A stretch of 64,000 nt of DNA from Desulfovibrio desulfuricans (GCF_004801255.1 NZ_CP036295.1:62001-126000), one strand, 5' to 3'. Numbered from the stretch's first letter, positions 40,928 through 50,726 are shown. The notes: generated from the letters alone by a model not told the origin. Translations and numbers: made by a program.

Positions 40928-42024
40928 CCCCGGCGGCAGGCAACATCACGGCCCCGCATCTGGCGGGAAAAAAGGTGCTGCTTACGGGCGGCACCGGTTT
41001 TGTGGGCCGTCATCTGCTGCCGCAGCTGCTGGCGGCGGGGGCCGAGGTTACCTGCCTCACGCGGGCCGTATCGCGCACCGGGCATCTGCCTGCGGGCGTA
41101 GCTACGGTTCAGGCCGACCTGACCAGCGGTCAGGGGCTGGAAGAAGCCCTGCAGGGCAAGGATGTGGTCGTCCATATGGCGGCCCTGCTGTTTGGTCTGG
41201 GCTGGCAGGATTATTTGCGGGCCAACGCGCTGGCCGCCCGCAGCATGGCCGCAACTCTCGCGCGGTTGTCCGCCGGGGGCGGGCTGCCGGATACTTTTCG
41301 CTTTGTGCTGGTCTCGAGCCTTGCGGCGACAGGCCCCAGCGGCCTTGCCCCCGGTGTGGACGACGCCACGCCGCCCGCGCCGGTTTCGGCTTACGGCTGG
41401 TCAAAAATGCTTACAGAGCAGGTGCTTGGCCGCGCCCTTGGACAAAGCCTTGTAACCCTGCGCCCCCCCATCATTTACGGGTCGGGCGACAAGGGGTTGC
41501 TGCCGGTCTTCAAGGGCGTGCTGCGGGTCGGTACGGCTGTGAGCCCCGGTGCGGGGCGCGAGTTTTACGTCAGCGCCGTGCACGCCGACGATATGGCCCA
41601 GGCCGTGTTGTGCGCCTGCAGGCCCGAAGCTCGCGGGGTATATCACCTCAGCGACGGCGAGGCCTATACAATGGCGGAGTTTTGCCGCACCATGGGCGTC
41701 GCCATGGACAAGGTCATGGGCCAGACCTCTCGCAAGAGGGGAGCTGTGCGCATAGTGCGCATGCCCCTGCCGGTCATGGCGTGTACCGCCGGGCTTTCCA
41801 CGGCATTTGCCGTGGCGGCCGATGCCGTAGCCAACCGCCTGCTGGGCCATGGCCTGCGGCGCGCACCGGCGTGGAATCTGGACAAATACCGCGAGGCCCG
41901 TCAGGCGGGGTGGCTGTGCGACAACAGCCGCATCTGCAGCGAACTGGGCTTTGCGCCGCGCGTGAACCTTGAGGCGGGCATGACCGAAGCCATCGAGGGC
42001 TACCGTCGAGAGGGCTGGTTGTGA
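40924..42024 (+). CDS. NAD-dependent epimerase/dehydratase family protein
   Basis: The 366-residue extended short-chain dehydrogenase has the cofactor loop TGGTGFVG (21-28), a VSSLAATGP strand with the active serine region (130-138) and the catalytic Tyr157-x3-Lys161 (SAYGWSKM). Such enzymes act on nucleotide sugars or on sterol/flavonoid-like substrates; the exact one cannot be told. It overlaps the upstream GNAT gene (ATGA) and the downstream ABC-F gene (GTGA), so the three are one translational unit. Confidence 0.82.
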   Translation: MTPAAGNITAPHLAGKKVLLTGGTGFVGRHLLPQLLAAGAEVTCLTRAVSRTGHLPAGVATVQADLTSGQGLEEALQGKDVVVHMAALLFGLGWQDYLRANALAARSMAATLARLSAGGGLPDTFRFVLVSSLAATGPSGLAPGVDDATPPAPVSAYGWSKMLTEQVLGRALGQSLVTLRPPIIYGSGDKGLLPVFKGVLRVGTAVSPGAGREFYVSAVHADDMAQAVLCACRPEARGVYHLSDGEAYTMAEFCRTMGVAMDKVMGQTSRKRGAVRIVRMPLPVMACTAGLSTAFAVAADAVANRLLGHGLRRAPAWNLDKYREARQAGWLCDNSRICSELGFAPRVNLEAGMTEAIEGYRREGWL

Positions 42025-44033
42025 AGATCACCATACAGGAACTTTCCAAGGCATTTGGCGGCAGGGACATCCTCAGCAATTTTTCGCTGGAGGTGGACTC
42101 TGGCGTGCGGCTGTGCGTCTGCGGCCCCAACGGCACGGGCAAATCCACTCTGCTGCGTCTGCTGGCAGGTGTAGAAAGCCCCGACGGCGGCAGGGTCATC
42201 TTGCCGCGCGGCTGCCGCCTGGGCTTTGTGGAGCAGGAGTTTGCGGAACAGGTTCTGGATACGCCCCTGCTGACCTTTGTGCTGGACGTGCTGCACGACT
42301 GGAGCGACTTTTGGTCAGAGTGGGAGGAGGCCGCCGCCAGCAAGGACGAACCCCGGCTTACGGCCCTGATGCACCGTCAGGGCGAGCTTGAGGCGCTCTA
42401 CGGCTACAACCCCGAGCACAGGGCCAAGGCCGTGTTGTCTGGTCTGGGTTTTGCCGAAAGCAAATGGGGCCGTACCCTGCGCGAACTTTCGGGCGGCTGG
42501 CGCGAGCGCGCCAAGCTGGCCCGCGTGCTCACCGCCGGGGCCGACGTGCTGTTGCTGGACGAACCCACCAACCACCTGGATGTTGAAGCCGTGGAATGGC
42601 TCGAGTCGTTCCTTATGGACTTCAAGGGCGCGCTGGTTTTTGTGGCGCACGACCGCATGTTTATGGACAATGTGGGCACGCACGTGCTCTATCTGGGGCT
42701 GTCCAAGCCCGTGTTCCGCAAGGCGACCTATACGCAGTTTTTGACCCTGCAGGAAGAATACAACGCCCAGCGCGAGCGCGAGGCCCGCGCCCTCAGGGAA
42801 GACCTTGACCGCAAGATGGCCTTTGTGGAGCGGTTTCGTGCCAAGGCCACCAAGGCGCGGCAAGCCGGGTCGCGCCAAAAGATGGCCAAAAAGCTCGAAA
42901 AAGAGCTGGAAGACTACAGACCTGAGCCAAAGCGCAAAGATCTGAATTTCAGCTGGCCTGAAGCACCGCATTCCGAAAAAATCGTTCTGGCCGCCGCTGA
43001 TCTGGATTTTCGTTTTGACGACGGCAAAACCATGTGGCCACCGTTGACGTTTACCCTGTTTCGCGGGCAGCGGGTGGCGCTGGTAGGGCACAACGGCTGC
43101 GGCAAATCCACACTGCTCAAGCTGCTGGCAGGCACGCTTGAGCGCCGGGGCGGCAACCTGGTTACCGCCTCGCAGATGCGCATGGGCTACTACACCCAGC
43201 ACCAGATGGACACCCTGCGCAGCGACACCACCGTGCTCGGCGAGCTGCGCCGTCTTTCTGACCCGCACACCACTGAAGAAGAACTGATGAGCGTGCTCGG
43301 CCTCTTTTTGCTGGGGCAGGAATATTTTGAACGGCAGGTCAGCGCCCTTTCGGGCGGTGAAAAAAGCCGCCTTGTGCTGAGCTCGCTGTTTTTGAAGCGC
43401 TGCAACTTTTTGCTGCTGGACGAACCCACCAACCACCTTGACCTCGAAAGTCGCGAGGCTCTTGTCAGCGCGCTGCAAAAATTTACCGGCACGCTGCTCA
43501 TGGTGGCGCACGACCGCTGGCTGCTTTCGCAGGTGGGGGCTGAGGCCTGGGAGCTCAACGAAAAAGGGCTGACGGTGTTTCCGGACTTTACGTCCTACGA
43601 CGACAACCGTCGCGCCCGACTGAGCGGAGCCTTGGACGAGGCGCAGCCCGCAGTGCCGGGCGCTGGCGGGCAGGCAGGGGGGAGGGCCCGGCAGGCCGAT
43701 GCTCCTCTGGCCCAGCCGCTGTCGCGCGACGAGCAAAAACGCATCAAGCGCGAGCAGGCCGACAGACGCAACGCCCTGCACAAGGAACTGAAGCCCCTGC
43801 AGAGCCGCTACGAGGCGCTGGAAACGGAGCTTGCGGCGGTGCTTGACCAGCAGGGCACGGTAGAGGCGCAGCTGGCAGACCCCGACGTGTATGCAGATCA
43901 CGCGCATGCCGGCGAGCTGCTCAAGACGTTTGAGGCTTGCAAACAGCGCAGCGAAGCCATACTGGAAGAAATGACAGGGCTTGAAGAAAACATGGCGGCG
44001 GCGCGGGCCAGGTGGCACGTGGAGCAGGACTGA
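42021..44033 (+). CDS. ABC-F family ATPase
   Basis: A GTG at 42021 overlaps the upstream stop. The 670-residue protein has two ABC domains without membrane helices. The first has Walker A GPNGTGKST (35-43), signature LSGGW and LLLDEPTNHLD. The second has GHNGCGKST near 354, LSGGEKSRL and LLLDEPTNHLDLESREAL. An arginine/lysine-rich linker joins them, and a C-terminal coiled coil (about 570-670) follows an Ala/Gly-rich stretch. This layout is that of Uup/YheS-type translation factors acting at the ribosome. The first signature has Trp instead of Gln. Confidence 0.9.
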   Translation: MKITIQELSKAFGGRDILSNFSLEVDSGVRLCVCGPNGTGKSTLLRLLAGVESPDGGRVILPRGCRLGFVEQEFAEQVLDTPLLTFVLDVLHDWSDFWSEWEEAAASKDEPRLTALMHRQGELEALYGYNPEHRAKAVLSGLGFAESKWGRTLRELSGGWRERAKLARVLTAGADVLLLDEPTNHLDVEAVEWLESFLMDFKGALVFVAHDRMFMDNVGTHVLYLGLSKPVFRKATYTQFLTLQEEYNAQREREARALREDLDRKMAFVERFRAKATKARQAGSRQKMAKKLEKELEDYRPEPKRKDLNFSWPEAPHSEKIVLAAADLDFRFDDGKTMWPPLTFTLFRGQRVALVGHNGCGKSTLLKLLAGTLERRGGNLVTASQMRMGYYTQHQMDTLRSDTTVLGELRRLSDPHTTEEELMSVLGLFLLGQEYFERQVSALSGGEKSRLVLSSLFLKRCNFLLLDEPTNHLDLESREALVSALQKFTGTLLMVAHDRWLLSQVGAEAWELNEKGLTVFPDFTSYDDNRRARLSGALDEAQPAVPGAGGQAGGRARQADAPLAQPLSRDEQKRIKREQADRRNALHKELKPLQSRYEALETELAAVLDQQGTVEAQLADPDVYADHAHAGELLKTFEACKQRSEAILEEMTGLEENMAAARARWHVEQD

Positions 44034-44115
44034 TTGATCCGGCTTGCGGGCAGGGTCGTTTTACAATAGTTGGCAGCCATTCAGATTCGGGCCTGCGCCC
44101 GATGCGGAGTAATGC

Positions 44116-44523
44116 ATGCAGCATATAGAAGTAGCTGCCGGTATCATCTGGCGGGGCAAACGTTTTCTGGCCAGCCAGCGTCTCTGCGACAAGCCGCTGG
44201 AAGGGTACTGGGAGTTTCCCGGCGGCAAGCTCGAAGCTGGCGAAAGCCCCCTGGACGCCCTCAAGCGCGAGCTGGCCGAAGAGCTCGGCATAGGCGTGCG
44301 TCAGGCCGTGTTCTGGAAAAGCCTTGACCACGAATACACCGAGCGCGGCTTTGGCGTGCGCATCTACTTTTTTCATGTGACGGAATTTGCTGGCGAGCCC
44401 TGCGGCGCGGAGGGCCAGAACCTGCGCTGGGTCGAGCCGCAGGAGGCTTTCGCCCTTGGCTTTTTGCCCGCTGATGCCGTGGTGCTTGAAGAGCTTGTCT
44501 CCAGACAGCCCAGCATTGCCTGA
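44116..44523 (+). CDS. mutT: Nudix hydrolase (MutT-like)
   Basis: The 135-residue protein carries a perfect Nudix box: Gly37, Glu43, Arg51, Glu52, Glu55 and Glu56 in GGKLEAGESPLDALKRELAE followed by E. The flanking WEFPGGK and LRWVEPQEA are typical of MutT, which hydrolyses 8-oxo-dGTP to prevent mutation. Function by family; other nucleotide substrates are possible. It lies 82 bases after the ABC-F gene and is followed by a terminator. Confidence 0.88.
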   Translation: MQHIEVAAGIIWRGKRFLASQRLCDKPLEGYWEFPGGKLEAGESPLDALKRELAEELGIGVRQAVFWKSLDHEYTERGFGVRIYFFHVTEFAGEPCGAEGQNLRWVEPQEAFALGFLPADAVVLEELVSRQPSIA

Positions 44524-44571
44524 GGCCCCTTGCGACATGCCCGAAAAAAAAGCAAATTTGTTTTGTCAAGC

Positions 44572-44596
44572 AAGCCCGCCATGTGCGGGCTTTTTT
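44572..44596 (+). terminator. Rho-independent terminator
   Basis: AAGCCCGC (44572-44579) and GCGGGCTT (44585-44592), then a T-run; ends the pyrD to mutT segment. Confidence 0.85.
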
Positions 44597-44813
44597 ATGA
44601 CCCCAGGCTTCGTCCCGGACCAGCCCGGCTCTGGAAATGTTCCTCATAAAAAGCTAATTTGAAAAAAGAATTAGCGAATATCGGTTGCGCTACGGGGTCT
44701 GTCAGCCAATTGCAGGCTTCTGGCAGCAGCCTCTTGCGTCAATAGTCTACATGCCGCGCGGTCTGCCGGCTGCAGTACGCGCTCGCACAGTCAAACGTAA
44801 CGGCAGGTGATCC

Positions 44814-47800
44814 ATGCGCATAAAGCAGCTCTCATTTATCGTGTGCGCTGCCATTGTGGGCCTGTTTGTTCTGATCTCCTATATTACGTCCGAGGTTGTG
44901 GTGCTGCGCGGGGTGGATGCCATAGAAGGCAAAAGCTCCAGCGAAAAAATGAAACAGCTGCGCAACCACCTGCACGCCCAGCAAACCCAGTTGAGCCATA
45001 TTGCCGTGGACTGGGGCTGCTGGGACGACGCCTACCGCTTCATGCAGGATTCAAATGCAGAATTTATCGCCACAAATCTGCGGCAGCAGATGCTTGCCAA
45101 ACTCAACGTGTCGTCCATTGCCTATTACGGCAGCGACGCCGTGCACGCGACCATTGCCGTGGACTCCTCTGAAAACTGGGATTCCGGCCAGTCGGCGGAG
45201 GCGCAACGGCTTTTTGCGTTTTTGACCCGCAAGATCATGAGCGGTACGGACGAAGGGCTGATGGGTATTGTGATGATCAGCGGCGTGCCGCACATCATGG
45301 CGGCCCAAAAGATACGCGATACCGCAATGCTGCTGCCCTCCAACGGCGTAGTGTTTATGACGCGGGCCATGGATGCCGATTTTATTGAGGATGTCGAGCA
45401 TGATACGCTGCTGAATTTTAGCATCCTACCCGTGGAAGTGTTCAATAATGTGGGCATGCCTGCGGATGATGCGACCGGTTTTAAAACCGTGCGCGAAGAC
45501 GGCGCAGTCAACTCCTATTCAGTCGTGCGCGACGTGTTTGACTGCGCCGCCTTTTGCCTGAGGCTCGTAACGGACAGAGAGATTGCACAGCTCGGCAAGC
45601 GCATGTTTATGCAGAACTTTGTTCTTATCGTGATCACGGGCATGGGCATGCTTGTGGCCTTTCTGTATTTTGCCGAAAAGCAGATACTGCGGCGCATTCT
45701 CTCCATGCAGAAGCAGGCTCAGCACATCGAAAAAAGCAGCAAACCACTAAAAAAGATTGAAATTCAGGGAGATGACGAAATTTTTGATCTCTCCATGAAG
45801 ATCAACAGCATGATCGATGCGCTGCAGTCGAACGAAAAATTTTTGCAGCAAACGCTGGATACGCTTCAGGCGGGCGTTATCACCATAGATCCCCGGACGC
45901 AGAAGATCCGCAGCATCAACGCTTTTGCCCAACAGTTCATAGGCCTGCCCGCCGAGGATATTGTGGGCAGGCCCTGTCATGAGTTTATCTGCCCGCAGGG
46001 GGTTGAACGGTGCCCCATGGACAAGGGCAGCACCAAGACCGAGCTGCTGGCGGGCAAGCTGGTGTCTGCCGACGGTACGCAAAAAACTATCGTCAAATCC
46101 GTGCGGGCCATCCAGATGAACGGCGAGGAAATTTATCTGGAATCGTTTGTGGACATAACAGATCTGGAAACCACGCGACAGGAGCTGCAACGCACTGAAG
46201 AACGTTACAAAACCCTGTTTATGAACACGGGCACGGCTACGGCCGTTATCAGCAGTACCGGACTGATTTTTTTGACCAATACGGAATTTTCCAATCTTGT
46301 GGGTCTCCCCTCGGAGCAAATTGAGGGCAAGCTGTTTATCGGCCGTTTTTTGGACAAGGGCGGGTTTGGGCCCAAAAAGCTGTATGACGAGCAAGTACGC
46401 CATACTCGCGTAAAGTACGAGGCCGAGCTGCAGACGCACAGCGGCAAAACGGCCAATGTCCTCGTGACGCTGGCCAGGATACCCGACAGCGGGCTTTCGG
46501 TCATTTCGCTGCTGGATATTTCCGAACGCTCGGCCATGGAAAAAGAGCTGGCTTACAGGGCCAACCACGATCTGCTTACGGGGCTGGCCAACAAATCTCT
46601 GGCCGAGGAGCGACTGCTGAGCGCCCTGAAGGACGCCAGCGACGCCGGGGGCATGGTGGGGGTTCTGCTGGTGGATCTTGACCGCTTCAAGCAGGTCAAC
46701 GACAGCTTTGGGCACTCGCTGGGCGACAAGCTTTTGCGGCAGGCGGCCGAGCGTCTGACCTATCTTGCGCGGTGCGACGACTGCGTAGCCCGTACCGGCG
46801 GGGACGAATTTGTCATTGTGGCGGGCAAGGTGCACGACAGAAAGCAGATAGAAGCGCTGGCAAAAAATGTGCTGTGCGCGCTGAACCGCTGTTTTTATGT
46901 TGACGAATATTCCATCTATCTCAGCGCCAGTATCGGCATTGCCTGTTATCCCGACAACGGCGGCACCATGGAGTCGCTGTTGCAAAGCGCCGATCTTGCC
47001 ATGTACAGGGCCAAGGCCAAGGGCAAGAACACCTATGAATTCTTTACCGAAGACCTGACCGTAGCCGCCAACGACCGCATGGCCCTTGAGACGGAACTGT
47101 TCAGGGCCATGGACGCCGCTGTTTTTGAAGTGCACTACCAGCCCAAGATCAACATTGCCGACAGAACCCTTGAAGGCTGCGAGGCCCTGGTGCGCTGGAA
47201 GCGTGCCGACGGCAACTGGATATCGCCGTCGGTGTTCATCCCTCTTGCCGAAGAGACGGGCCTTGTGCGCCGGCTCGACATGTTTGTGCTGCGCCGGGCT
47301 TGCAGGCAGCAGCGCGAGTGGCTGGCCCAGGGCCTGGGCAATGTGCGGGTGGCGGTCAACATGTCGGGCCGCAGCATCGCGGCCGAAACCTTTGCGGACG
47401 ACGTGCTGGACTTGTTGAGGCGGGAGGACGTGCGGCCGGAGCATGTCGGCATCGAAATAACCGAGACGGCCTTTATGTCCAACATGGCCGAGGCGTCACG
47501 AGCCATCGCGGCCCTGAGCGAGCAAGGCGTGCGGATATATCTGGACGATTTTGGCACGGGCTATTCTTCGCTCCACTATCTGCACACTATGCCCATTGCC
47601 AGCCTCAAAATCGACAAGTCGTTCATCGACGGCATCAACGCGCCCGCCAACGCCTCCAACGAAATGGTCAAAACCGTGCTTACGCTGGCCTCGGGCCTTG
47701 GCATGTCCACCGTGGCCGAAGGCGTGGAAACGCGCGAACAGGCAGAATTTCTGGCGGAAAACGGCTGCAGGGTCATCCAGGGCTACCTGTTTTCGCCAGC

Positions 47801-47870
47801 GCTCAAGGGCAGCGACTTTGCGGCCTTTCTTATGGATTACCCGGCGCGGGTGGCGGCGGCCCTGGCATAA
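44814..47870 (+). CDS. CHASE4-PAS-PAS-GGDEF-EAL c-di-GMP signalling protein
   Basis: The 1018-residue membrane protein has TM1 (8-28), a periplasmic CHASE4 sensor with DWGCWDDAYRFM (66-77), TM2 (about 265-285) and a HAMP linker. Two PAS domains follow (about 345-455 and 465-580), then GGDEF (active site GGDEF near 660) and EAL (near 789). The first PAS holds CHEFICPQGVERCPMD, a three-cysteine cluster. The cyclase site is intact, and the RCDD inhibition site lies exactly five residues before GGDEF. The EAL domain keeps EALVRW, VNMSGRS, EITE, DDFGTG, KIDKSF and EGVE, so both c-di-GMP synthesis and breakdown look possible. It is monocistronic. Confidence 0.93.
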   Translation: MRIKQLSFIVCAAIVGLFVLISYITSEVVVLRGVDAIEGKSSSEKMKQLRNHLHAQQTQLSHIAVDWGCWDDAYRFMQDSNAEFIATNLRQQMLAKLNVSSIAYYGSDAVHATIAVDSSENWDSGQSAEAQRLFAFLTRKIMSGTDEGLMGIVMISGVPHIMAAQKIRDTAMLLPSNGVVFMTRAMDADFIEDVEHDTLLNFSILPVEVFNNVGMPADDATGFKTVREDGAVNSYSVVRDVFDCAAFCLRLVTDREIAQLGKRMFMQNFVLIVITGMGMLVAFLYFAEKQILRRILSMQKQAQHIEKSSKPLKKIEIQGDDEIFDLSMKINSMIDALQSNEKFLQQTLDTLQAGVITIDPRTQKIRSINAFAQQFIGLPAEDIVGRPCHEFICPQGVERCPMDKGSTKTELLAGKLVSADGTQKTIVKSVRAIQMNGEEIYLESFVDITDLETTRQELQRTEERYKTLFMNTGTATAVISSTGLIFLTNTEFSNLVGLPSEQIEGKLFIGRFLDKGGFGPKKLYDEQVRHTRVKYEAELQTHSGKTANVLVTLARIPDSGLSVISLLDISERSAMEKELAYRANHDLLTGLANKSLAEERLLSALKDASDAGGMVGVLLVDLDRFKQVNDSFGHSLGDKLLRQAAERLTYLARCDDCVARTGGDEFVIVAGKVHDRKQIEALAKNVLCALNRCFYVDEYSIYLSASIGIACYPDNGGTMESLLQSADLAMYRAKAKGKNTYEFFTEDLTVAANDRMALETELFRAMDAAVFEVHYQPKINIADRTLEGCEALVRWKRADGNWISPSVFIPLAEETGLVRRLDMFVLRRACRQQREWLAQGLGNVRVAVNMSGRSIAAETFADDVLDLLRREDVRPEHVGIEITETAFMSNMAEASRAIAALSEQGVRIYLDDFGTGYSSLHYLHTMPIASLKIDKSFIDGINAPANASNEMVKTVLTLASGLGMSTVAEGVETREQAEFLAENGCRVIQGYLFSPALKGSDFAAFLMDYPARVAAALA

Positions 47871-47894
47871 ACAGTTCTTGCCGTATTGGCCAAC

Positions 47895-47926
47895 AAAAGC
47901 CCCGTGAGACTTCTCACGGGGCTTTT
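47895..47926. terminator. Bidirectional terminator
   Basis: GCCCCGTGAG and CTCACGGGGC form a perfect 10-pair stem flanked by AAAA and TTTT. It serves the c-di-GMP gene and the convergent glycan operon. Confidence 0.85.
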
Positions 47927-47996
47927 GCTGCTGATAATTGCTGCGACGTGCCGTGCAGCGAGCGGTGCGGGCCATTGCCGCGCATCTACGTGCAGG

Positions 47997-49346
47997 TTAG
48001 CGCGCTCCCTTGGGAAACAGCACCACGCCCACGGTTTTGAAAACAATGTTGATGTCCAGCAGGATGGACATGTTCTTGATGTAGTACAGGTCGTACTCAA
48101 GCTTGCGGCGCGCGTCTTCCTCGGATGCGCCGTAGGGGTAGCACACCTGCGCCCAGCCTGTGAGGCCAGGCTTAACCGTGTGGCGCAGGCTGTAGTAGGG
48201 TATGGTGTCCTTGAGCTGGCGCACAAAGGCCATACGCTCGGGGCGGGGGCCGATAAAGCTCATGTCGCCCTTGAGGATGTTCCATATCTGGGGCAGCTCG
48301 TCTATGCGCACCTTGCGGATAAATTTGCCAAACGTGGTCACGCGGGCGTCATGGGCGCTGGCCCAGACCGCGCCGTTCTTTTCCGCATCGGCCCGCATGG
48401 AGCGGAATTTGTAAACGGTAAATTCCTTTTCAAACAGGCCCACGCGGTCCTGCTTGTAGATGACCGGGCCGGGCGATTCGAGCCGCACGATAATGGCCGT
48501 CAACAGCATGATGGGCGCTGCGGGTATGAGCAGCAGCAGCGAAATCAGCACGTCCAGCGCACGCTTGAGGCGGCGCAGCGACCCACGGGTGTTGAGCGAA
48601 AAGCCCTCGGTCTGCAGCAGCCACTCGTCGTTGATCTGCGAGAGCGGCAGGCGCTGCACCACATGCTCGTAAAAACTGCGTATATCCACCACCATGCTGC
48701 CGCGCAGTTTTGCTTCGAGCAGGTCGTGGGCAATGTCGTCGTCAATGGGGGCGTCGGGCAGCAGCAGAATCATGGTCGCCTGCTTTTCCTTGGCGATGTC
48801 CAGCGCCATAAAGGGCGCGCCAAGGCACGGCCCGGCGTCAGGCCCCTGGTCGCGTTCGCCCACGTAGCCCAGAATCTGGGCCTTGGGCAGGCCCTCGGCC
48901 AGCAGCTGGCGCACCTTGCCAGCGCGGTCTACGCCCACAAGCAGGATGCGCAGGGGGTGGGTGAGCCTTTCGGCATTGAGGTGGTATATCCAGCGCCAGC
49001 CCAGCGAAAAGCAGAGCGAAAGCAAAAAGAGCATGACCACGGTTTCGCGGTCAAACCGCCAGTGCTGAAAGGCGTAGGAAGCCGTTGCCGAAGAAATGAT
49101 GCCCAGCAGGCAGGCCACCAGCACCCGGCCCACGGTCTCTTTAAAATCCTCGTTGCCCACGCTGTAGGCATCAAGAATGTAAAAAAAGAGCATATAAAAA
49201 AAGATGGTAAAGAGCGTGGCGCCCGTATAGTCATGAAAAATGCTCAGATCCGGCTCGACCGTCAAAAAGCCGGAAATGCTGAGGGCAAGCAGAATGCAGA
49301 CGAGATCCAGCAACTGCAGAAGCGCCATGCGGTATGTACTTATCAT
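47997..49346 (-). CDS. Polyprenyl glycosylphosphotransferase (WbaP/ExoY-type)
   Basis: The 449-residue protein has four predicted N-terminal membrane helices (about 7-28, 40-60, 70-92, 100-118). A Rossmann-like middle region follows (LLVGVDRAGKVRQL), then a C-terminal bacterial sugar transferase domain anchored by a helix near 265-290. That domain shows YKFRSMR, RKVRIDELPQ, GDMSFIGPRPER and KPGLTGWAQ, the signature of enzymes that transfer sugar-1-phosphate to undecaprenyl phosphate to start a surface glycan. It overlaps the upstream GT4 gene by 4 bases. Confidence 0.93.
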   Translation of the reverse strand: MISTYRMALLQLLDLVCILLALSISGFLTVEPDLSIFHDYTGATLFTIFFYMLFFYILDAYSVGNEDFKETVGRVLVACLLGIISSATASYAFQHWRFDRETVVMLFLLSLCFSLGWRWIYHLNAERLTHPLRILLVGVDRAGKVRQLLAEGLPKAQILGYVGERDQGPDAGPCLGAPFMALDIAKEKQATMILLLPDAPIDDDIAHDLLEAKLRGSMVVDIRSFYEHVVQRLPLSQINDEWLLQTEGFSLNTRGSLRRLKRALDVLISLLLLIPAAPIMLLTAIIVRLESPGPVIYKQDRVGLFEKEFTVYKFRSMRADAEKNGAVWASAHDARVTTFGKFIRKVRIDELPQIWNILKGDMSFIGPRPERMAFVRQLKDTIPYYSLRHTVKPGLTGWAQVCYPYGASEEDARRKLEYDLYYIKNMSILLDINIVFKTVGVVLFPKGAR

Positions 49347-50500
49347 AGTGTGTCCTCAGTGGCGGGGACGTGCATGTCTTGAAGAATGCGCGCAGCCACT
49401 TTTTCGGCGTCAAATTCGTTCACGGCCATTTCGCGTCCGGACTGACCCATGCGGGCAATGTCTTGCGGACGGGTGATAAAGGCTTCCATGGCGCTGGCCA
49501 GAGCCTGCGGGTCGCGTACAGGCACAAGATACCCGTTGACGCCGTCGCGCACAACTTCGCGGCAGCCCGGCGCATCGGTAACCACGGCAGGCCGCCCCAT
49601 GCTCATTCCCTCCATGATGGAGGTGGGCGTACCCTCGCGCCACGAGGGCAGCACCAGCACATGGGCCGCGCCCACATAGGGGCGCACGTCGCGCGTTTCA
49701 CCAAGGTATTCGATGCCGCCCTGTTGCTGCCAGCTGCGCATCTGTTCCATGCTCACGCTGCCAAGGCCTTTTTCCGGCGGGCCAAGCACCTGAAAGCGGG
49801 CCTCGGGGTAGCGGGCCTTGAGCAGGCGCGCCGCCTCGGCGTATTCCGGCAGGCCCTTGGCCTCAAGCAGCCGCGCAACCAGCAGAAAAACCGGGGCTCC
49901 GTTCAGTTGTCCATCAGGGGAATAGTTGGGGAACGGGGTGGGGGCAAAGCGCCTGGTATCCACCCCTGTGCCGCGCGCCGTTAGCACGCGGGCGCTGGAG
50001 CCCAAAATGCCCGACTGGCGAAAAACCGCGATGTCGTCCTGGTTTTGAAAAAAAACGCCCTCAACCCCGGCAAGGGCCGTGGCGTAAAGCAGACGGCCCA
50101 GACGGTTGACGCATTTTTTCAAAAGAGTGTCGGCCTCAAAGGCGTAGCCAAGGCCCGTAATGGTTGCGTAGATGTGCGGCACCCGCGCCAGCTTTGCGGC
50201 CAGGCAACCGTATATGACGGGCTTGATGGTGGAGGCGAAAAGCAAATCGGGCTTTTCCTGCCTGAAAAGACAAAACAGTTCGCGGGCGGTGCGCAGGTCG
50301 CTCAGGGGGTTGAGCCCCTTGCGGTCCAGCGCGTAGTGGCGCAGGCGCGCTCCCTGTGCGGCCAGCGCCGCCTCGGCGTCGGCATCCCCCGCAGGAGCGC
50401 AGCAAATGACCTCATGCCCTGCCCGCCGCATGTGGCGAATCAGCACGCTCCAAAAATTGCTCATGGCTTTTGCCTGGTTGCCCAGAACAATGATCTTCAT
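49343..50500 (-). CDS. Family 4 glycosyltransferase
   Basis: The 385-residue GT-B enzyme has an N-terminal acceptor domain (MKIIVLGNQAKAMSNF, TITGLGYAF). Its C-terminal donor domain has FLLVARLLEAKG near 200, a VLPSWREGTPTSIMEGMSMGRPAVVTD segment with the EGTP and nucleotide-binding Glu, and GVNGYLVPVRD. It resembles PglA-like transferases that add the second sugar to a polyprenyl-linked acceptor. It is first in a two-gene operon with the phosphoglycosyltransferase. Confidence 0.9.
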   Translation of the reverse strand: MKIIVLGNQAKAMSNFWSVLIRHMRRAGHEVICCAPAGDADAEAALAAQGARLRHYALDRKGLNPLSDLRTARELFCLFRQEKPDLLFASTIKPVIYGCLAAKLARVPHIYATITGLGYAFEADTLLKKCVNRLGRLLYATALAGVEGVFFQNQDDIAVFRQSGILGSSARVLTARGTGVDTRRFAPTPFPNYSPDGQLNGAPVFLLVARLLEAKGLPEYAEAARLLKARYPEARFQVLGPPEKGLGSVSMEQMRSWQQQGGIEYLGETRDVRPYVGAAHVLVLPSWREGTPTSIMEGMSMGRPAVVTDAPGCREVVRDGVNGYLVPVRDPQALASAMEAFITRPQDIARMGQSGREMAVNEFDAEKVAARILQDMHVPATEDTL

Positions 50501-50536
50501 GCTTGGCGCTCTCCCTTGCCCCGCGCTGCCCTGCGG

Positions 50537-50580
50537 GCGTATGTCGCATACGCAAGCCTATAGCATCACAACGATGCTAT
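50537..50580. promoter_or_regulatory. Two adjacent dyads between divergent glycan genes
   Basis: GCGTATG-TCG-CATACGC (50537-50553) and ATAGCATC-ACAAC-GATGCTAT (50560-50580) are perfect inverted repeats in the 226-base divergent promoter region. They could be operators or leader hairpins. Confidence 0.35.
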
Positions 50581-50726
50581 GAAAAGGGGCAAGCCATGTG
50601 TGGGTATGCAGTGGCCCGCCAGAGCTCCGGCTTTACAGTCGCACCGCTACGGGGTAAAAGCGTTGTGGTTGTGACGCCCGGCAGAGAGCCGGGGCATACC
50701 GCAAATCTGAAAACAGGACGCAACAC

